NCBI GenBank assembly: GCA_024235695.1
Contig: JACKLX010000001.1
Coordinates: 248,001 to 312,000 of the forward strand
Source: Accumulibacter sp.
Lineage (GTDB): Bacteria > Pseudomonadota > Gammaproteobacteria > Burkholderiales > Rhodocyclaceae
Length of the DNA stretch: 64,000 bases
Direction: 5' to 3'
Shown here: piece after piece, positions 35,755-45,455 of the stretch
Layout of the letters: every line of letters starts with the position of its first letter
Position numbering within the stretch: position 1 is the first letter of the stretch
Program-made: the position numbers and the translations under genes
The notes under the pieces: model-generated
Databases searched by the model: none
What the model saw: only the letters and a program-made list of their open reading frames with translations
Told to the model about the DNA's origin: nothing

Positions 35755-37908
35755 TCAGGTCTCGGAGGAAAGTTTGCTCAAGCGATGTCGCGAAGTCGCC
35801 GTCGATGCCAGCGGCAGCACGATGCTGACTGTGCCGCCGGCCGGCTGGCGATTGCTGATCCGGATCTGGCCATGATGCTCGTCGACGATCTTCTTGACGA
35901 TCGCCAGGCCAAGGCCGGTACCGCGCGCCTTGGTGGTCACGTAGGGTTCGAGAACACGTGCCATGATCTCGGGCGGAAAGCCCGGGCCGAGGTCATCGAC
36001 GACCATTTCGGCCATGTTCTCGGCGCGGCGCGTACTAATCGTGATGCCGGGCGAATCAACCTGCTCCTGCGCGTCCTCGGCGTTGCGCAGCAGGTTGTGA
36101 ATGATTTGCCGAAGCTGCGTCGCGTCGCCCCAGACCGGCGGCAGTTTGCCCGCCAGTCTGACGTCGAGGCGCGCACGTGACGTCTCGTAGAGGCCGAGCA
36201 CTTCGCTGATCAAGGCGTTGAGGTCTACCGCCGCCAGTTCGGGAGCCGGTAGTCGCGCATAGTCGCTGAAGTCATTGACCATCCGCTTCATCGCCTCGAC
36301 CTGCCGGATGATGGTCTGTGTTGATCGACCGAGCATTTCGGCGTCGGCGCCGCTCACCCGGTCGGCGAGTTTCATCTGCAGTCGCTCGGCGGAAAGCTGG
36401 ATCGGCGTCAGCGGGTTCTTGATCTCGTGCGCCAGGCGTCGCGCGACTTCGCCCCAGGCGGCACTGCGCTGGGCGGCGATCAGGCGCGTGACATCGTCGA
36501 AAACGACGACGTATCCGCCGTGCGAACTGCTCGGCAGCTGGGTGCCACGCAAGAGCAGGATTTGCGGCAAGCCACCGATCCGATCGAGCTCGATCTGCTC
36601 CTGCCATTCGCTGTGTTCGTGTTCGCCAAAAGCGCCGCGAATGGCGTCGCCGAGCGCCTGCTGGCGCGGCCAATCTTCCGGCGCCTCACCGAGCAGGCCG
36701 GCGAAGTCGTCGGCGAGAATGGTCAGCGCCCCTTCGTTGACGGTGCGCAGGACGAAGCGCCGGTCGAAGACCAGCACGCCGGCGGAGAGATTGGCGAGAA
36801 TGGACTCGAGGTAGGCACGCGCCGCTTCAAGCTCGGCGCGCTGGCGCTCGTTGTCGCGGCGCGCTTCATCGAGCTGGCTGGTCATCTGCTTGAACGAGCG
36901 CGTCAGCACGCCGAGTTCGTCGCTGCTGTGGACCGCCTGCCGCGGCGTATAGTCGCCCGAGGCCACGGCCTGCGTCCCCTCGGCGAGGATCGAGAGCGGT
37001 GCCGACAGACGACGTGCCAGCACGAAAGCCAGGGCGATGGCGGTGAACAGTGCCAGCAGGACGGTCAGCGTCAGCGTCATGGCGTAGATGCGGGTCAGGC
37101 CCTCACGACCCAGCGACAGCTCCTGATAGTCTGCGTAGACCGTCTGCACGCTGTCGGCGTTGACTGCCAGCGCTGCCGGCACCGGGTCGGTCAGCTGCAG
37201 GATACGGGTCTCGACACCGAGCCCCGGCGGCGTCACGGCAACCAGCACGCGCAGGTTGAGATCGCGGTCGCCGTGGCTTTCGATCAGCGCCACCCGCCGT
37301 TCAGCGAGGGCCCGGCGCAGTTGCTCGGCTGTCGGCTGCGACGGCAGCAGCGTCGCCAGTTCACCAGTGGCCGTCGCCAGCAGCTCGCCAGTGGTGGAAA
37401 ACAGTGCCGCCGACTGAACGCCGCTTTGCTCGCGCAAGCGATTGAGCTCGAGACGGCGCTGCGTTTCCGAACGCTCGCCAAGTTCCACGGCCATCGCCTG
37501 ACCTTTTGCCGCGAGTTCGGCAAGCAGGGAGTCGAGTGCGCTGCGCCCGAGATTCAGACCGGCTTCAAGGGCCTTTTCGACACGAACGTCGAACCAGGTT
37601 TCGATGCTCTTGGTGACGAACTGCACCGATACCGCGTAGATCAGCACGCCCGGCAGGACAGCCATCAGGCCGAACATCAGCATCAGACGCAGCTTCAGCC
37701 GCGAGCCAAAGACCTTGGCCCGGTGCTCGCGCCAGAGGACGCGCAGCTGCCAGCAAATCAGCGCCAGCAGCGATAGCGCGACGACCGCGTTGAGACCGAG
37801 CAACCAGGCGTAGTTACTGGCGAACAGCGCAGTATTGGCGCTGGCCGAGGCCAGCAGGAACAGCAGGATGCCGCCAAACGACACGGCAGCGACGATCAGG
37901 CCCTTCAT
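35755..37908 (-). CDS. ntrY: NtrY-type sensor histidine kinase
   Basis: A 717-residue membrane kinase. Helices lie at about 5-25, 35-55, 75-95 and 285-310, with a periplasmic sensor between the last two. Next are a HAMP domain (LARRLSAPLSILAEGTQAVASGDY), a PAS domain (about 380-480) and the kinase core. Phosphoacceptor His is in RRLAHEIKNPLTPIQLSAERL. ATP-binding boxes include NLLRNAEDAQ, VDDLGPGFP and GTGLGLAIVKKIVDEHHG. NtrY/NtrX respond to nitrogen or redox state in proteobacteria. It overlaps the DUF4390 gene upstream by 4 bp and directly precedes ntrX. Confidence 0.93.
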   Translation of the reverse strand: MKGLIVAAVSFGGILLFLLASASANTALFASNYAWLLGLNAVVALSLLALICWQLRVLWREHRAKVFGSRLKLRLMLMFGLMAVLPGVLIYAVSVQFVTKSIETWFDVRVEKALEAGLNLGRSALDSLLAELAAKGQAMAVELGERSETQRRLELNRLREQSGVQSAALFSTTGELLATATGELATLLPSQPTAEQLRRALAERRVALIESHGDRDLNLRVLVAVTPPGLGVETRILQLTDPVPAALAVNADSVQTVYADYQELSLGREGLTRIYAMTLTLTVLLALFTAIALAFVLARRLSAPLSILAEGTQAVASGDYTPRQAVHSSDELGVLTRSFKQMTSQLDEARRDNERQRAELEAARAYLESILANLSAGVLVFDRRFVLRTVNEGALTILADDFAGLLGEAPEDWPRQQALGDAIRGAFGEHEHSEWQEQIELDRIGGLPQILLLRGTQLPSSSHGGYVVVFDDVTRLIAAQRSAAWGEVARRLAHEIKNPLTPIQLSAERLQMKLADRVSGADAEMLGRSTQTIIRQVEAMKRMVNDFSDYARLPAPELAAVDLNALISEVLGLYETSRARLDVRLAGKLPPVWGDATQLRQIIHNLLRNAEDAQEQVDSPGITISTRRAENMAEMVVDDLGPGFPPEIMARVLEPYVTTKARGTGLGLAIVKKIVDEHHGQIRISNRQPAGGTVSIVLPLASTATSRHRLSKLSSET

Positions 37909-38582
37909 TTGCCCTCACCGATGCCGGCAGCGGCCGGCACAACCACCGCCGGCACCACCGGCACCACCTGCGTCCCGGTGCCGCCGGCCTGCGACGAGTC
38001 ACTCGGCGTGAAGGTCCAGCGTGCCCACTCTGAAACCAGGTTCCAGTCGCGATTGGCCAGCGCGTTGACCTGGAAGGTTTTCGGCATCTGGGTCAGGTCA
38101 AGCCGCATGCGAACAGCGGCAAGATAGGTATGGTCGGGCTTGACCACGCCCTTGTCGATCACCAGCCAGTTGCGCAGCCGTGACAGGATGCGCAGCGCGT
38201 CTTCAAGCGAGGCGAAACTCTGGTGCAGCGCGCCGGTTGACAAGCGATACTGGCGCGTCAGCGCATGGTAGGACAGCTGGATCGACTGACTGCGACTGGC
38301 CACCTGCTCGTCAAGCCAGTACCAGCGCGCACGGGTCAGCTCGAAATCGACCACGAAATAGAGCGCGACGCCCTTGGCAACCGCATCCTCAAGGCGCGGA
38401 TTCAGGCTGAGGCTGAAGTCCACGGCCAGCACGTAACCGTCGTCGGTCGCCGACAATATCGGGTTGCGGGCGCTGATGTCGCCCGCCTGCACGCCGCTCG
38501 TGACGATCAGCAGCAGTAGCCCGACGAAGAACGAGCTAAGCCGCTTTGCGCAAGAGCGCATAGAAAAATCCGTCATGATCAT
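37905..38582 (-). CDS. DUF4390 secreted protein of the rsmB-ntrYX cluster
   Basis: A 225-residue protein with a signal peptide (FFVGLLLLIVTSGVQA, ending near residue 33) and a DUF4390-type body. The body has VDFSLSLNPRLEDAVAKGVALYFVVDFELTRARWYW and RQYRLSTGALHQSF. The C-terminal tail is rich in Pro, Val and Ala. Function is unknown; the family is found between rsmB and ntrY in betaproteobacteria. Starts at 38582, 38576 and 38561 are possible, and the last would give the cleanest signal peptide. It overlaps both rsmB (upstream) and ntrY (downstream), so the three are translationally linked. Confidence 0.85.
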   Translation of the reverse strand: MIMTDFSMRSCAKRLSSFFVGLLLLIVTSGVQAGDISARNPILSATDDGYVLAVDFSLSLNPRLEDAVAKGVALYFVVDFELTRARWYWLDEQVASRSQSIQLSYHALTRQYRLSTGALHQSFASLEDALRILSRLRNWLVIDKGVVKPDHTYLAAVRMRLDLTQMPKTFQVNALANRDWNLVSEWARWTFTPSDSSQAGGTGTQVVPVVPAVVVPAAAGIGEGK

Positions 38583-39903
38583 TCCGCGGCAGCAGTCTTT
38601 CTTCGCTCAGCTGTCGGGCATCCGGCTGGCGAACGAGGAAGGCGTCGATCTGCGCGCCGTTTTCTTCCGGGAAAATCGAACAGGTGGCGTACAGCAGCCT
38701 GCCGCCCGGCTTGAGCACGGTCCACAGCTTGTCGAGAATTTCCGCTTGCAGCCGGACAAAGCGTCTGATGTCGCTCTCACGGCGCAGGTACTTGATATCC
38801 GGATGGCGGCGAACGACGCCGGAAGCGGAACACGGCACGTCCGCGAGGACGGCATCGAAGCCGCGGCCATCCCACCAGCGGTCGACCTCCCGGCAATCGG
38901 CGACCCTGACCGTCGCGGCAAGGCCAAGGCGCCGCAGGTTGTCGTCGATGCGCCGGGCACGATGCGCGTCGACGTCCAGCGCGACCATTTCCACGTCGGC
39001 CAGCTCGAGCAGATGCGCCGTCTTGCCGCCGGGGGCTGCGCAGGCATCGAGAACGCGCTGGCCAGCCAGCGGCGCCAGAATGCCCGCTGCACGCTGAGCG
39101 CCGGCGTCCTGAATCGTCACCGAGCCGTCGGCGAAGCCCGGCAGGGCATTGACCGGCACTGGCTTCTCGAGGATCAGCGCCTCACCCGCCAGCGGTCTGG
39201 CCGACAAACCGGCCATTCGCAGTTGCGTCAGATAATCGGCGACAGCAATGCGGCGGCGATTGACCCGCAAGCTCATTGGCGGCTGGCCGTTGCCGACCGC
39301 GACAATCTCCTGCCAGCACTCCGGGTAGGCGCGGCGCAGTCGCGTCAGCCACCAGCGCGGGTGTTGTTGCATCGCCTCATCGTCATCGACCATCGCCGCC
39401 TCGAGGGTCTGGCGCTGCCGCAGATAATTGCGCAACAGGCCATTGACCAGCCCCTTGAAAGCGCCACCGGCAACTTCGCCAGCTGCCGCGACGGCCTGAT
39501 CGACAACCATGTACGCCGCCTCGGGACGCGTCTGCAGGCGGTACAGCGCGCCCAACAGCAGGGCCTCGATCTGCGGGTGGGGCAGGCCTCGGGTCAGCAA
39601 GCGCCCGAGAATGAATTCGCCGCAACCGTAACGGCGCAGGCTGCCGAAGGCGACATCCTGGACGGCAGCCCGAAGAGCGGCGGGGTCGGCGCTCAGAGTC
39701 GTCATCGCCTGCGTCAAGCTCTGTCCGGCACGAACGTCGGCGATGACCCGTGCGGCAAGCAACAGGCTGAGCGCCAGCGAATCGGCTGGCAGCGTCGAGG
39801 GTGCTGTCACCGCCGTGCGCGTGCTAGAAGTCTTCTCCTGGTGGCTGACTTTGCGTATGCGCAGCGCACGCGGCGACGGAGAGGAAGGGGATAACGAGGA
39901 CAA
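38536..39903 (-). CDS. rsmB: 16S rRNA m5C967 methyltransferase RsmB
   Basis: An N-terminal NusB-like RNA-binding domain (about 40-170) precedes a SAM-dependent methyltransferase domain. The SAM site is VLDACAAPGGKTAHLLEL. The two catalytic cysteines are in ADVPCSASGVVRRHPD and LYATCSIFPEEN, as in Sun/RsmB proteins. The listed start is a TTG at 39903 giving 455 residues. A GTG at 39810 would give 424 residues, nearer E. coli RsmB (429), and begins at the conserved ALSLLLAARVI helix, so it is a strong alternative. It heads the rsmB-DUF4390-ntrY-ntrX-trkA-trkH gene train. Confidence 0.94.
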   Translation of the reverse strand: MSSLSPSSPSPRALRIRKVSHQEKTSSTRTAVTAPSTLPADSLALSLLLAARVIADVRAGQSLTQAMTTLSADPAALRAAVQDVAFGSLRRYGCGEFILGRLLTRGLPHPQIEALLLGALYRLQTRPEAAYMVVDQAVAAAGEVAGGAFKGLVNGLLRNYLRQRQTLEAAMVDDDEAMQQHPRWWLTRLRRAYPECWQEIVAVGNGQPPMSLRVNRRRIAVADYLTQLRMAGLSARPLAGEALILEKPVPVNALPGFADGSVTIQDAGAQRAAGILAPLAGQRVLDACAAPGGKTAHLLELADVEMVALDVDAHRARRIDDNLRRLGLAATVRVADCREVDRWWDGRGFDAVLADVPCSASGVVRRHPDIKYLRRESDIRRFVRLQAEILDKLWTVLKPGGRLLYATCSIFPEENGAQIDAFLVRQPDARQLSEERLLPRNDHDGFFYALLRKAA

Positions 39904-39993
39904 GGCCTGGAAGTCACTGCTGGTAGGGGTGCAGCGAGTTTAGCACGATGCCTGACGATGGCGGGATGGCCCCCGGACGGCGATAATGCGGTC

Positions 39994-40893
39994 ATGACCA
40001 CGGCCTCGCTGAAACCGTACGCATGGCTTTCGATCGGCGCGGCGCTTGCGACCATCGGGCTGAAGGCTGTGGCGTGGCGGATGACCGGCTCGGTGGGACT
40101 GCTTTCCGACGCGCTGGAATCGCTGGTAAACCTGGCCGGCGCAGTCATGGCGCTGGCGATGCTGTCGCTTGCCGAACAGCCGGCAGACGAGGGGCATGCC
40201 TTTGGTCACGGCAAGGCGGAGTATTTTTCGAGTGGCTTCGAAGGCCTGCTGATCCTGCTCGCCGCGATCACCATCACGGTCACGGCGGTCGAACGTCTGC
40301 TCGACCCACAACCGCTCGAACGGCTCGGCGTCGGCCTGACAGTGTCGCTCGCCGCGGCGCTGGTCAACCTGCTCGTTGGCCGGGTACTACTGCTTGCCGG
40401 CCGCCGCTTCCGATCGATCACGCTTGAGGCCGACGGCCAGCATCTGCTGACCGACGTCTGGACGTCGGCCGGTGTCATCGTCGGCGTCGGCGCGGTGGCG
40501 CTCACCGACTGGCTGTGGCTTGACCCGACGCTGGCCTTGCTGGTCGCCGGTAACATCATGCGGACCGGCTGGCGTCTGTTGCGACGCTCCACCGGCGGCC
40601 TGATGGATGCCAGCCTGACACCCGAACAGCAAGCCAGGGTCCTGGCCGTCCTCGCCAGCTATCGGGCGCGCGGCATCGATTACCATGCCCTGCGCACGCG
40701 CGAGGCGGGCGCGCGCTGTTTCATATCGCTGCACGTCCTGGTTCCCGGAGCCTGGACGGTGGCGCGCGGCCATCAACTGCTCGAAGAACTCGACCGCGAC
40801 ATCCGGCGGGAGTTGCCACACGCCACGGTGCTCACCCATCTCGAACCGCTGGAAGATCCGGCGTCGCTGGCAGACATGGGCCTTGATCGCTAG
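39994..40893 (+). CDS. cation diffusion facilitator transporter (zinc/iron efflux)
   Basis: A 299-residue CDF protein with six membrane helices and a C-terminal cytoplasmic domain. The transmembrane metal site pattern is visible: SVGLLSDALESLVNL in helix 2 and HLLTDVWTSAGVIVG in helix 5 (HxxxD). A His-rich connection (GHAFGHGKAEYF) is the usual CDF signature. The family exports Zn2+, Fe2+ or similar ions from cytoplasm to periplasm in exchange for protons. ATG 39994 is used. The end overlaps the nuclease gene by 11 bp. It is divergent from rsmB and interrupts the usual rsmB-fmt-def neighbourhood. Confidence 0.92.
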   Translation: MTTASLKPYAWLSIGAALATIGLKAVAWRMTGSVGLLSDALESLVNLAGAVMALAMLSLAEQPADEGHAFGHGKAEYFSSGFEGLLILLAAITITVTAVERLLDPQPLERLGVGLTVSLAAALVNLLVGRVLLLAGRRFRSITLEADGQHLLTDVWTSAGVIVGVGAVALTDWLWLDPTLALLVAGNIMRTGWRLLRRSTGGLMDASLTPEQQARVLAVLASYRARGIDYHALRTREAGARCFISLHVLVPGAWTVARGHQLLEELDRDIRRELPHATVLTHLEPLEDPASLADMGLDR

Positions 40894-41836
40894 GACGACG
40901 CGCGGCACCGGCGGCCGATGGCCGCTGATCTGGCTGGCGCTGCTGTGGCAGCTAACAACGCCGGCACTGGCCTGGAACGCCGCCGGGCATCGACTCATTG
41001 CCTATCTCGCCTGGGAAAGCATGGACCCGACGACCCGGTCAGCAGTCGCTGGTGTCCTGCGCCGCCACCCCGACTTCGCGCGCTGGCAAGCGCGCGCCGG
41101 GGACGCCGACCCGGACCTCGGCGCCTTTCTCGAAGCATCAACCTGGCCGGACGACATACGTCACGACAGGCGCTTCTTCAGCGCCGGGCTCGAAGAGCCG
41201 ACGCCGGCACTGCCCGGCTTTCCCGACATGGAGCGGCGCTTGAACTGGCATTACGTCGATCGGCCGCCGGACTCCGGTCAAGCAGCAGCGGCGTCGGCCG
41301 GGCAGCTTGATCGTCAACTGGTCGCGCTGGCGCACACGCTGGCCGACCCGAGAAGCAGCGTCGGCGAGCGCGCTTATGCACTACCCTGGCTGATTCACCT
41401 GGTCGGCGACGCGCACCAACCGCTGCACGCCGCCAGTCGCTACGGATCCGACGGGCAGGGCGACAGTGGTGGCAATGCCGTGGAGATCGTCAACCCGTTC
41501 CAGCCGCACGACCCGTCGACCAATCTGCACCGCTACTGGGACGAGCTGCCGGGCCCGCCGTGGCTGCGCGGCCGCCAATTGCAGAGCACCGCCCGATCGC
41601 TGAGCGCGCTGTACCAGCCGCCGCCGGTATCGGGGACGCCAGCGCAATGGATCGCCGAGAGCCGCGAGCTGGCCCGGACCGCCGCTTATCCGCCGGCAGG
41701 CGACGCGGTGCCGACGATCAGCGCCACGTTCCACGCAAACTCGCTGGAGCTGGCGCGACGCCGCGTCGTCGAAGCCGGCTATCGTCTCGCCGAGGAGCTG
41801 AAACGACTGTTCGCAGACCATGGCGGCGGGCAATAA
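40883..41836 (+). CDS. S1/P1-family zinc-dependent periplasmic nuclease
   Basis: A 317-residue enzyme if translated from the TTG at 40883. A hydrophobic signal (WPLIWLALLWQLTTPALA) ends just before Trp. In S1/P1 nucleases the mature N-terminal Trp and the following His (W-N-A-A-G-H) bind zinc. Other zinc-site segments are STWPDDIR, the LNWHYVD block and ALPWLIHLVGDAHQPLHAA, with a final GNAVEIVNPF and NLHRYWD. The family makes 5'-nucleotides from single-stranded nucleic acid and needs three Zn ions. No ATG lies near the signal peptide, so the TTG inside the CDF gene end is the best start. Confidence 0.88.
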   Translation: MIARTTRGTGGRWPLIWLALLWQLTTPALAWNAAGHRLIAYLAWESMDPTTRSAVAGVLRRHPDFARWQARAGDADPDLGAFLEASTWPDDIRHDRRFFSAGLEEPTPALPGFPDMERRLNWHYVDRPPDSGQAAAASAGQLDRQLVALAHTLADPRSSVGERAYALPWLIHLVGDAHQPLHAASRYGSDGQGDSGGNAVEIVNPFQPHDPSTNLHRYWDELPGPPWLRGRQLQSTARSLSALYQPPPVSGTPAQWIAESRELARTAAYPPAGDAVPTISATFHANSLELARRRVVEAGYRLAEELKRLFADHGGGQ

Positions 41837-41870
41837 ACCGCGGCGCCGGCGCCAGAATGACGACCGGCGA

Positions 41871-41886
41871 CGTTTCACGTGGAACA
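41871..41886. other. parS site 1 (ParB-binding palindrome)
   Basis: CGTTTCACGTGGAACA matches the bacterial parS pattern GTTNCACGTGNAAC exactly over its core (41872-41885) and differs from site 2 only in the first base. It lies between the convergent nuclease and htpX genes, outside coding sequence. Confidence 0.85.
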
Positions 41887-41908
41887 CGCCCCCTGGCGGC
41901 CACCCCGC

Positions 41909-42757
41909 TCAGCTACGGGCCATGGCCCGCAGCCGCGCGACCCGCTGCTCGGTTGCCGGGTGGGTACTGAACAAGCCGGCGATGCCGCCGCCCGACAGCG
42001 GGTTCATGATCATCATCTGTGCCGTCTCCGGGTGCGCCTCGGCGGGCGCCATCGGAATACCGCGCGCGTAGGCGTCGATCTTGGCCAAAGCATCGGCCAG
42101 CGCATTCGGATCGCCGGAGATCTCGGCTCCACCGCGATCGGCTTCGAACTCGCGCGCGCGCGAGATCGCCATCTGGATCAGCGACGCCGCCAGCGGCGCG
42201 AGCAGGGCGAGCAGAATGCTCGCCAGCGGATTGCCCGGTCGCCCCTCGGAGTCGCGCCCGCCAAAGAACATCGCGAAGTTGGCGAGAGCCGAAATGGCGC
42301 CCGCCATGGTCGCCGAGATCGTCGAAATCAGGATGTCACGGTGGCGGACGTGCGCCAGCTCGTGCGCCATCACTCCCCTGATCTCGCGCGCCGACAGCAA
42401 CTGCAGGATACCGGTGGTCGCCGCGACCGCCGCGTTCTCCGGGTTGCGGCCGGTGGCAAAAGCGTTCGGTTGCGCTTCGTCGATCAGATAGACCTTGGGC
42501 ATCGGCAGACCGGCACGCTGAACGAGCTCCCTGACCATTCCGTAGAACTGTGGCGCGGAGCTCTCATCGACCTCGCGCGCGTTGTACATCTTGAGCACCA
42601 TCTTGTCGGAGAACCAGTAGGCAAAGATGTTCATGGCACCGCCAAACAGCAGCGCCAGCAACATGCCGTTGGTGCCACCCACCATCGCTCCGATGGCGCC
42701 AAACAGCGCCAGAATTGCGGCCATCAGGATCGATGTTTTCAGGTAATTGCCAAGCAT
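41909..42757 (-). CDS. htpX: membrane zinc protease HtpX
   Basis: A 282-residue M48 protease for quality control of inner-membrane proteins. Two N-terminal helices (about 5-50) are followed by the zinc motif [10 protein letters not shown] near residue 132. The third ligand region is [14 protein letters not shown], and a C-terminal [14 protein letters not shown] completes it. Length matches E. coli HtpX (293). In E. coli htpX is activated by CpxR; no CpxR-type repeat is visible immediately upstream here. It follows fmt by 69 bp on the same strand. Confidence 0.95.
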   Translation of the reverse strand: MLGNYLKTSILMAAILALFGAIGAMVGGTNGMLLALLFGGAMNIFAYWFSDKMVLKMYNAREVDESSAPQFYGMVRELVQRAGLPMPKVYLIDEAQPNAFATGRNPENAAVAATTGILQLLSAREIRGVMAHELAHVRHRDILISTISATMAGAISALANFAMFFGGRDSEGRPGNPLASILLALLAPLAASLIQMAISRAREFEADRGGAEISGDPNALADALAKIDAYARGIPMAPAEAHPETAQMMIMNPLSGGGIAGLFSTHPATEQRVARLRAMARS

Positions 42758-42826
42758 TTTCGAGGTCTCCGAAAAAACGGTGTGGTTCTGGTTCGCACCC
42801 TCAGATGGTGGCGACCGCGGAAGATT

Positions 42827-43753
42827 TCAAGTCGTCGGGAGAGCGCAACGCGAGCCCGGCAGAAGGCGCGTTCCCGCCAGGAACTGCGCCGCCGACAGAC
42901 GCTTGCCGCCCGCCTTCTGCAGTTCGGTGACCCGCAAGGCGCCGTCGCCGCACGCGATTACCAGACCTTCCCGATCCGCCGAAAGAATCTCCCCCGGCAG
43001 ACCCGTACCTTCGACCGCGTCGGCCCGCCAAAGCTTGAACAGGTCGCCGCCGAGCGCGCAACAAGCGCCGGGGAAAGGATTGAAGGCGCGCACCCGCGCG
43101 GCCAGCATTGCCGCCGGCAGTCGCCAGTCCAGGCCGGCCTCGTCCTTGCCGATCTTGGCGGCATAGGTCACCCCGGTTTCCGCCTGTGGCTGTGCGGTCA
43201 ACGGCAGGCCCGCAAGGGCCTCGACGATCAGCCGCGCGCCAAGCCGCGCCAGTTTGTCATGCAGCGAAGCTGCGGTGTCGGAACGATCGATCGGCAGGCG
43301 TCCGCAAAGCAGCACCGGGCCGGTGTCGAGACCGGCGTCCATTTGCATGATGCAGATGCCGGTCTCGGCGTCACCAGCCATGATCGCCCGCTGTATCGGC
43401 GCCGCGCCACGCCAGCGCGGCAATAGTGAGGCGTGGATGTTGAGGCAGCCCAATCGCGGCACCTCTAGCACCGCTTGCGGCAGGATCAGTCCATAGGCGG
43501 CAACGACGATTACCTCGGCGGCGATGGCCCTGATGCGTTCCTGCGTTGCCGCGTCCTTCAGCGTTTGTGGCTGCAGGACTTCGATGCCGGCGGCCAGCGC
43601 CAGTCCCTTCACCGGCGAGGCGCGCAGGACCATGCCACGGCCCGCCGCACGGTCGGGTTGGGTCAGCACCAGGGCGACCTCGTGGCCGGCGGCGATGATC
43701 GCCTGCAGCGCTTGCGCCGCGAACTCCGGGGTACCCGCGAAGATCAGCTTCAC
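42827..43753 (-). CDS. fmt: methionyl-tRNA formyltransferase
   Basis: A 308-residue enzyme that formylates initiator Met-tRNA. It has an N-terminal formyltransferase fold ([16 protein letters not shown]), the formyl-folate site [23 protein letters not shown] near residue 105, the [13 protein letters not shown] segment, and a C-terminal tRNA-binding domain. The start is the GTG at 43753, whose bases overlap the def stop (GTGA). The longer frame upstream of it runs inside def and is a shadow. The def-fmt coupling is standard. Confidence 0.96.
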   Translation of the reverse strand: MKLIFAGTPEFAAQALQAIIAAGHEVALVLTQPDRAAGRGMVLRASPVKGLALAAGIEVLQPQTLKDAATQERIRAIAAEVIVVAAYGLILPQAVLEVPRLGCLNIHASLLPRWRGAAPIQRAIMAGDAETGICIMQMDAGLDTGPVLLCGRLPIDRSDTAASLHDKLARLGARLIVEALAGLPLTAQPQAETGVTYAAKIGKDEAGLDWRLPAAMLAARVRAFNPFPGACCALGGDLFKLWRADAVEGTGLPGEILSADREGLVIACGDGALRVTELQKAGGKRLSAAQFLAGTRLLPGSRCALPTT

Positions 43754-44253
43754 GCGGTGATTCTGGCCTGCTTGGCGAGCTTGTTCTTGATCCGCACCTG
43801 TTTTAGTTGTGAGAGGTGCTCGACGAACACCCGCCCCTGCAGATGATCGATCTCGTGCTGCAGGCACACCGCCAACAAGCCGACCGCTTCGACGGTCTGC
43901 GGCTGGCCATCGATGTCCAGGTAGCGCACGACCACCCGCTCGGCACGGCCAACCTTGTCGTAGATCCCGGGCACCGACAGACAACCTTCCTCGCAAACCT
44001 GCAGGCCATCCTGCTCGAGGATCTCCGGATTGATCAGGGTCAACAACTGATCCCTGGTTTCCGAGGCGTCGATGACGATCAAGCGCAGATGAACGTCCAC
44101 CTGCGTCGCCGCGAGACCGATACCTGGCGCTTCGTACATCGTTTCTGCCATATCGCGCGCCAGGCGACGAATCCCGTCGTCAATCCTTTCGACCGGCGCG
44201 GCGACCTTCTTGAGGCGCGGATCGGGAAATCGGAGTATCGGTAGCAAAGGCAT
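43750..44253 (-). CDS. def: peptide deformylase
   Basis: A 167-residue metallo-enzyme that removes the formyl group from new polypeptides. All three motifs are present: [11 protein letters not shown] near residue 45, [11 protein letters not shown] near 90 with the metal-binding Cys, and [15 protein letters not shown] near 132 with the two metal-binding His residues and catalytic Glu. It is coupled to fmt downstream and divergent from the LysM gene, with 183 bp between starts. Confidence 0.97.
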   Translation of the reverse strand: MPLLPILRFPDPRLKKVAAPVERIDDGIRRLARDMAETMYEAPGIGLAATQVDVHLRLIVIDASETRDQLLTLINPEILEQDGLQVCEEGCLSVPGIYDKVGRAERVVVRYLDIDGQPQTVEAVGLLAVCLQHEIDHLQGRVFVEHLSQLKQVRIKNKLAKQARITA

Positions 44254-44436
44254 AAAAGGCTTGATCGAAGAAATAACTACGTGCAGAATCTAATGCAGTG
44301 TCTTGAATATTGGGGCGCCTCTTGCGCGCGTTGCGCTGACTTCGGCCGCAGGTGCGGCCGGCAGAGAAATGGGACCGGAGCCCGCGACCGGAGTTCCACC
44401 CCCGCCATGTACGACCGCTCGTACGAGGATAACACG

Positions 44437-45453
44437 ATGATCCGTATTATGTCCGCGTTCATTCTGGCCATGCTCAGCGCCTTCGCCTGCGCTGCCGGCC
44501 AGCCGCTCCAGTTGGCCGATGGTGCACCCGATCGCTATATTGTCGTGCCCGGTGACACGCTCTGGGGAATCTCCGGGACCTTCCTCAAGGAACCCTGGCG
44601 CTGGCCGGAAATCTGGCGAATGAACCGCGAGCAGATCCGTAACCCCCACCTCATCTATCCGGGTGAAGTGATCATCCTCGATCGTGACGCGCAGGGTAAT
44701 CCGATGCTGCGCCGCGAGAGCGGCCGTCTCGGTCCGCAGGTCTACTCCGAGATGATTGACCAGGCGATCCCCGCCATTCCGCCAAACGTCATCAGGCCCT
44801 TTCTCTCAGACCCACTGATCGTCGAGGCGCACGCCCTTGACAGCGCAGCGCGCATCATCGCCACCCAGGTCGATCGGGTATACATTGGCAACGGCGACCT
44901 GGCCTACGTCGTTAACGCCGACCCGGCGCACCTCAACTGGCAGGTCTATCGCAATGGCCAGCCATTGCGCGACCCCGAGAGCGGCGAAGTTCTCGGCTAT
45001 GAAGCCTTCTACCTCGGCACCGCCAGGCAGGTGGAGCGCGGCAATCCGGCCACCTTCGAGATGATCACCACGACCCAGGAAGTGGGCAAGGGCGACCGAC
45101 TGGTGCCGGCGGTGAGTCCACCACTGATCGCCTACGTGCCGCACAAGCCCGATTTTCCGGTCGAGGGCCGGGTGATCTCGGTTTATGGCGGCGTCGATGT
45201 CGCCGGTCGCGGCTCGATCATCGCGATCAATAGGGGCGCCAGCGACGGCATCGAAATCGGCCACGTCCTGGCGCTGGAACGTAATCGTGTGGTCAGCGAG
45301 CGCGACGAACAGGACGACAAGCTGGTGGTCAGCATTCCGCCGCAGCGCGTCGCCCTGCTGTTCGTCTTCCGGATCTTCGACCGCATTTCCTACGGTCTGG
45401 TCGTCAAATCCGAGGGCACCGTAGAGATCAACGACTTCGTCCGCACACCGTAG
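44437..45453 (+). CDS. LysM peptidoglycan-binding domain protein upstream of dprA
   Basis: A 338-residue secreted protein. The signal peptide is MIRIMSAFILAMLSAFACA. A LysM domain near residues 34-85 reads YIVVPGDTLWGISGTFLKEPWRWPEIW...HLIYPGEVIIL. The remaining 250 residues form a family-specific region repeatedly found just before dprA in betaproteobacteria; its function is unknown. A cell-wall location is likely. ATG 44437 is supported by a GAGG sequence 9 bp upstream and by the signal peptide. dprA follows after 2 bp. Confidence 0.9.
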   Translation: MIRIMSAFILAMLSAFACAAGQPLQLADGAPDRYIVVPGDTLWGISGTFLKEPWRWPEIWRMNREQIRNPHLIYPGEVIILDRDAQGNPMLRRESGRLGPQVYSEMIDQAIPAIPPNVIRPFLSDPLIVEAHALDSAARIIATQVDRVYIGNGDLAYVVNADPAHLNWQVYRNGQPLRDPESGEVLGYEAFYLGTARQVERGNPATFEMITTTQEVGKGDRLVPAVSPPLIAYVPHKPDFPVEGRVISVYGGVDVAGRGSIIAINRGASDGIEIGHVLALERNRVVSERDEQDDKLVVSIPPQRVALLFVFRIFDRISYGLVVKSEGTVEINDFVRTP

Positions 45454-45455
45454 CG

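Noticed and set aside
42827-43996. Extended fmt start at 43996
   Set aside because: The extra 81 residues lie antisense-free but out of frame inside def and are not formyltransferase-like; the GTG at 43753 coupled to the def stop is the natural start.
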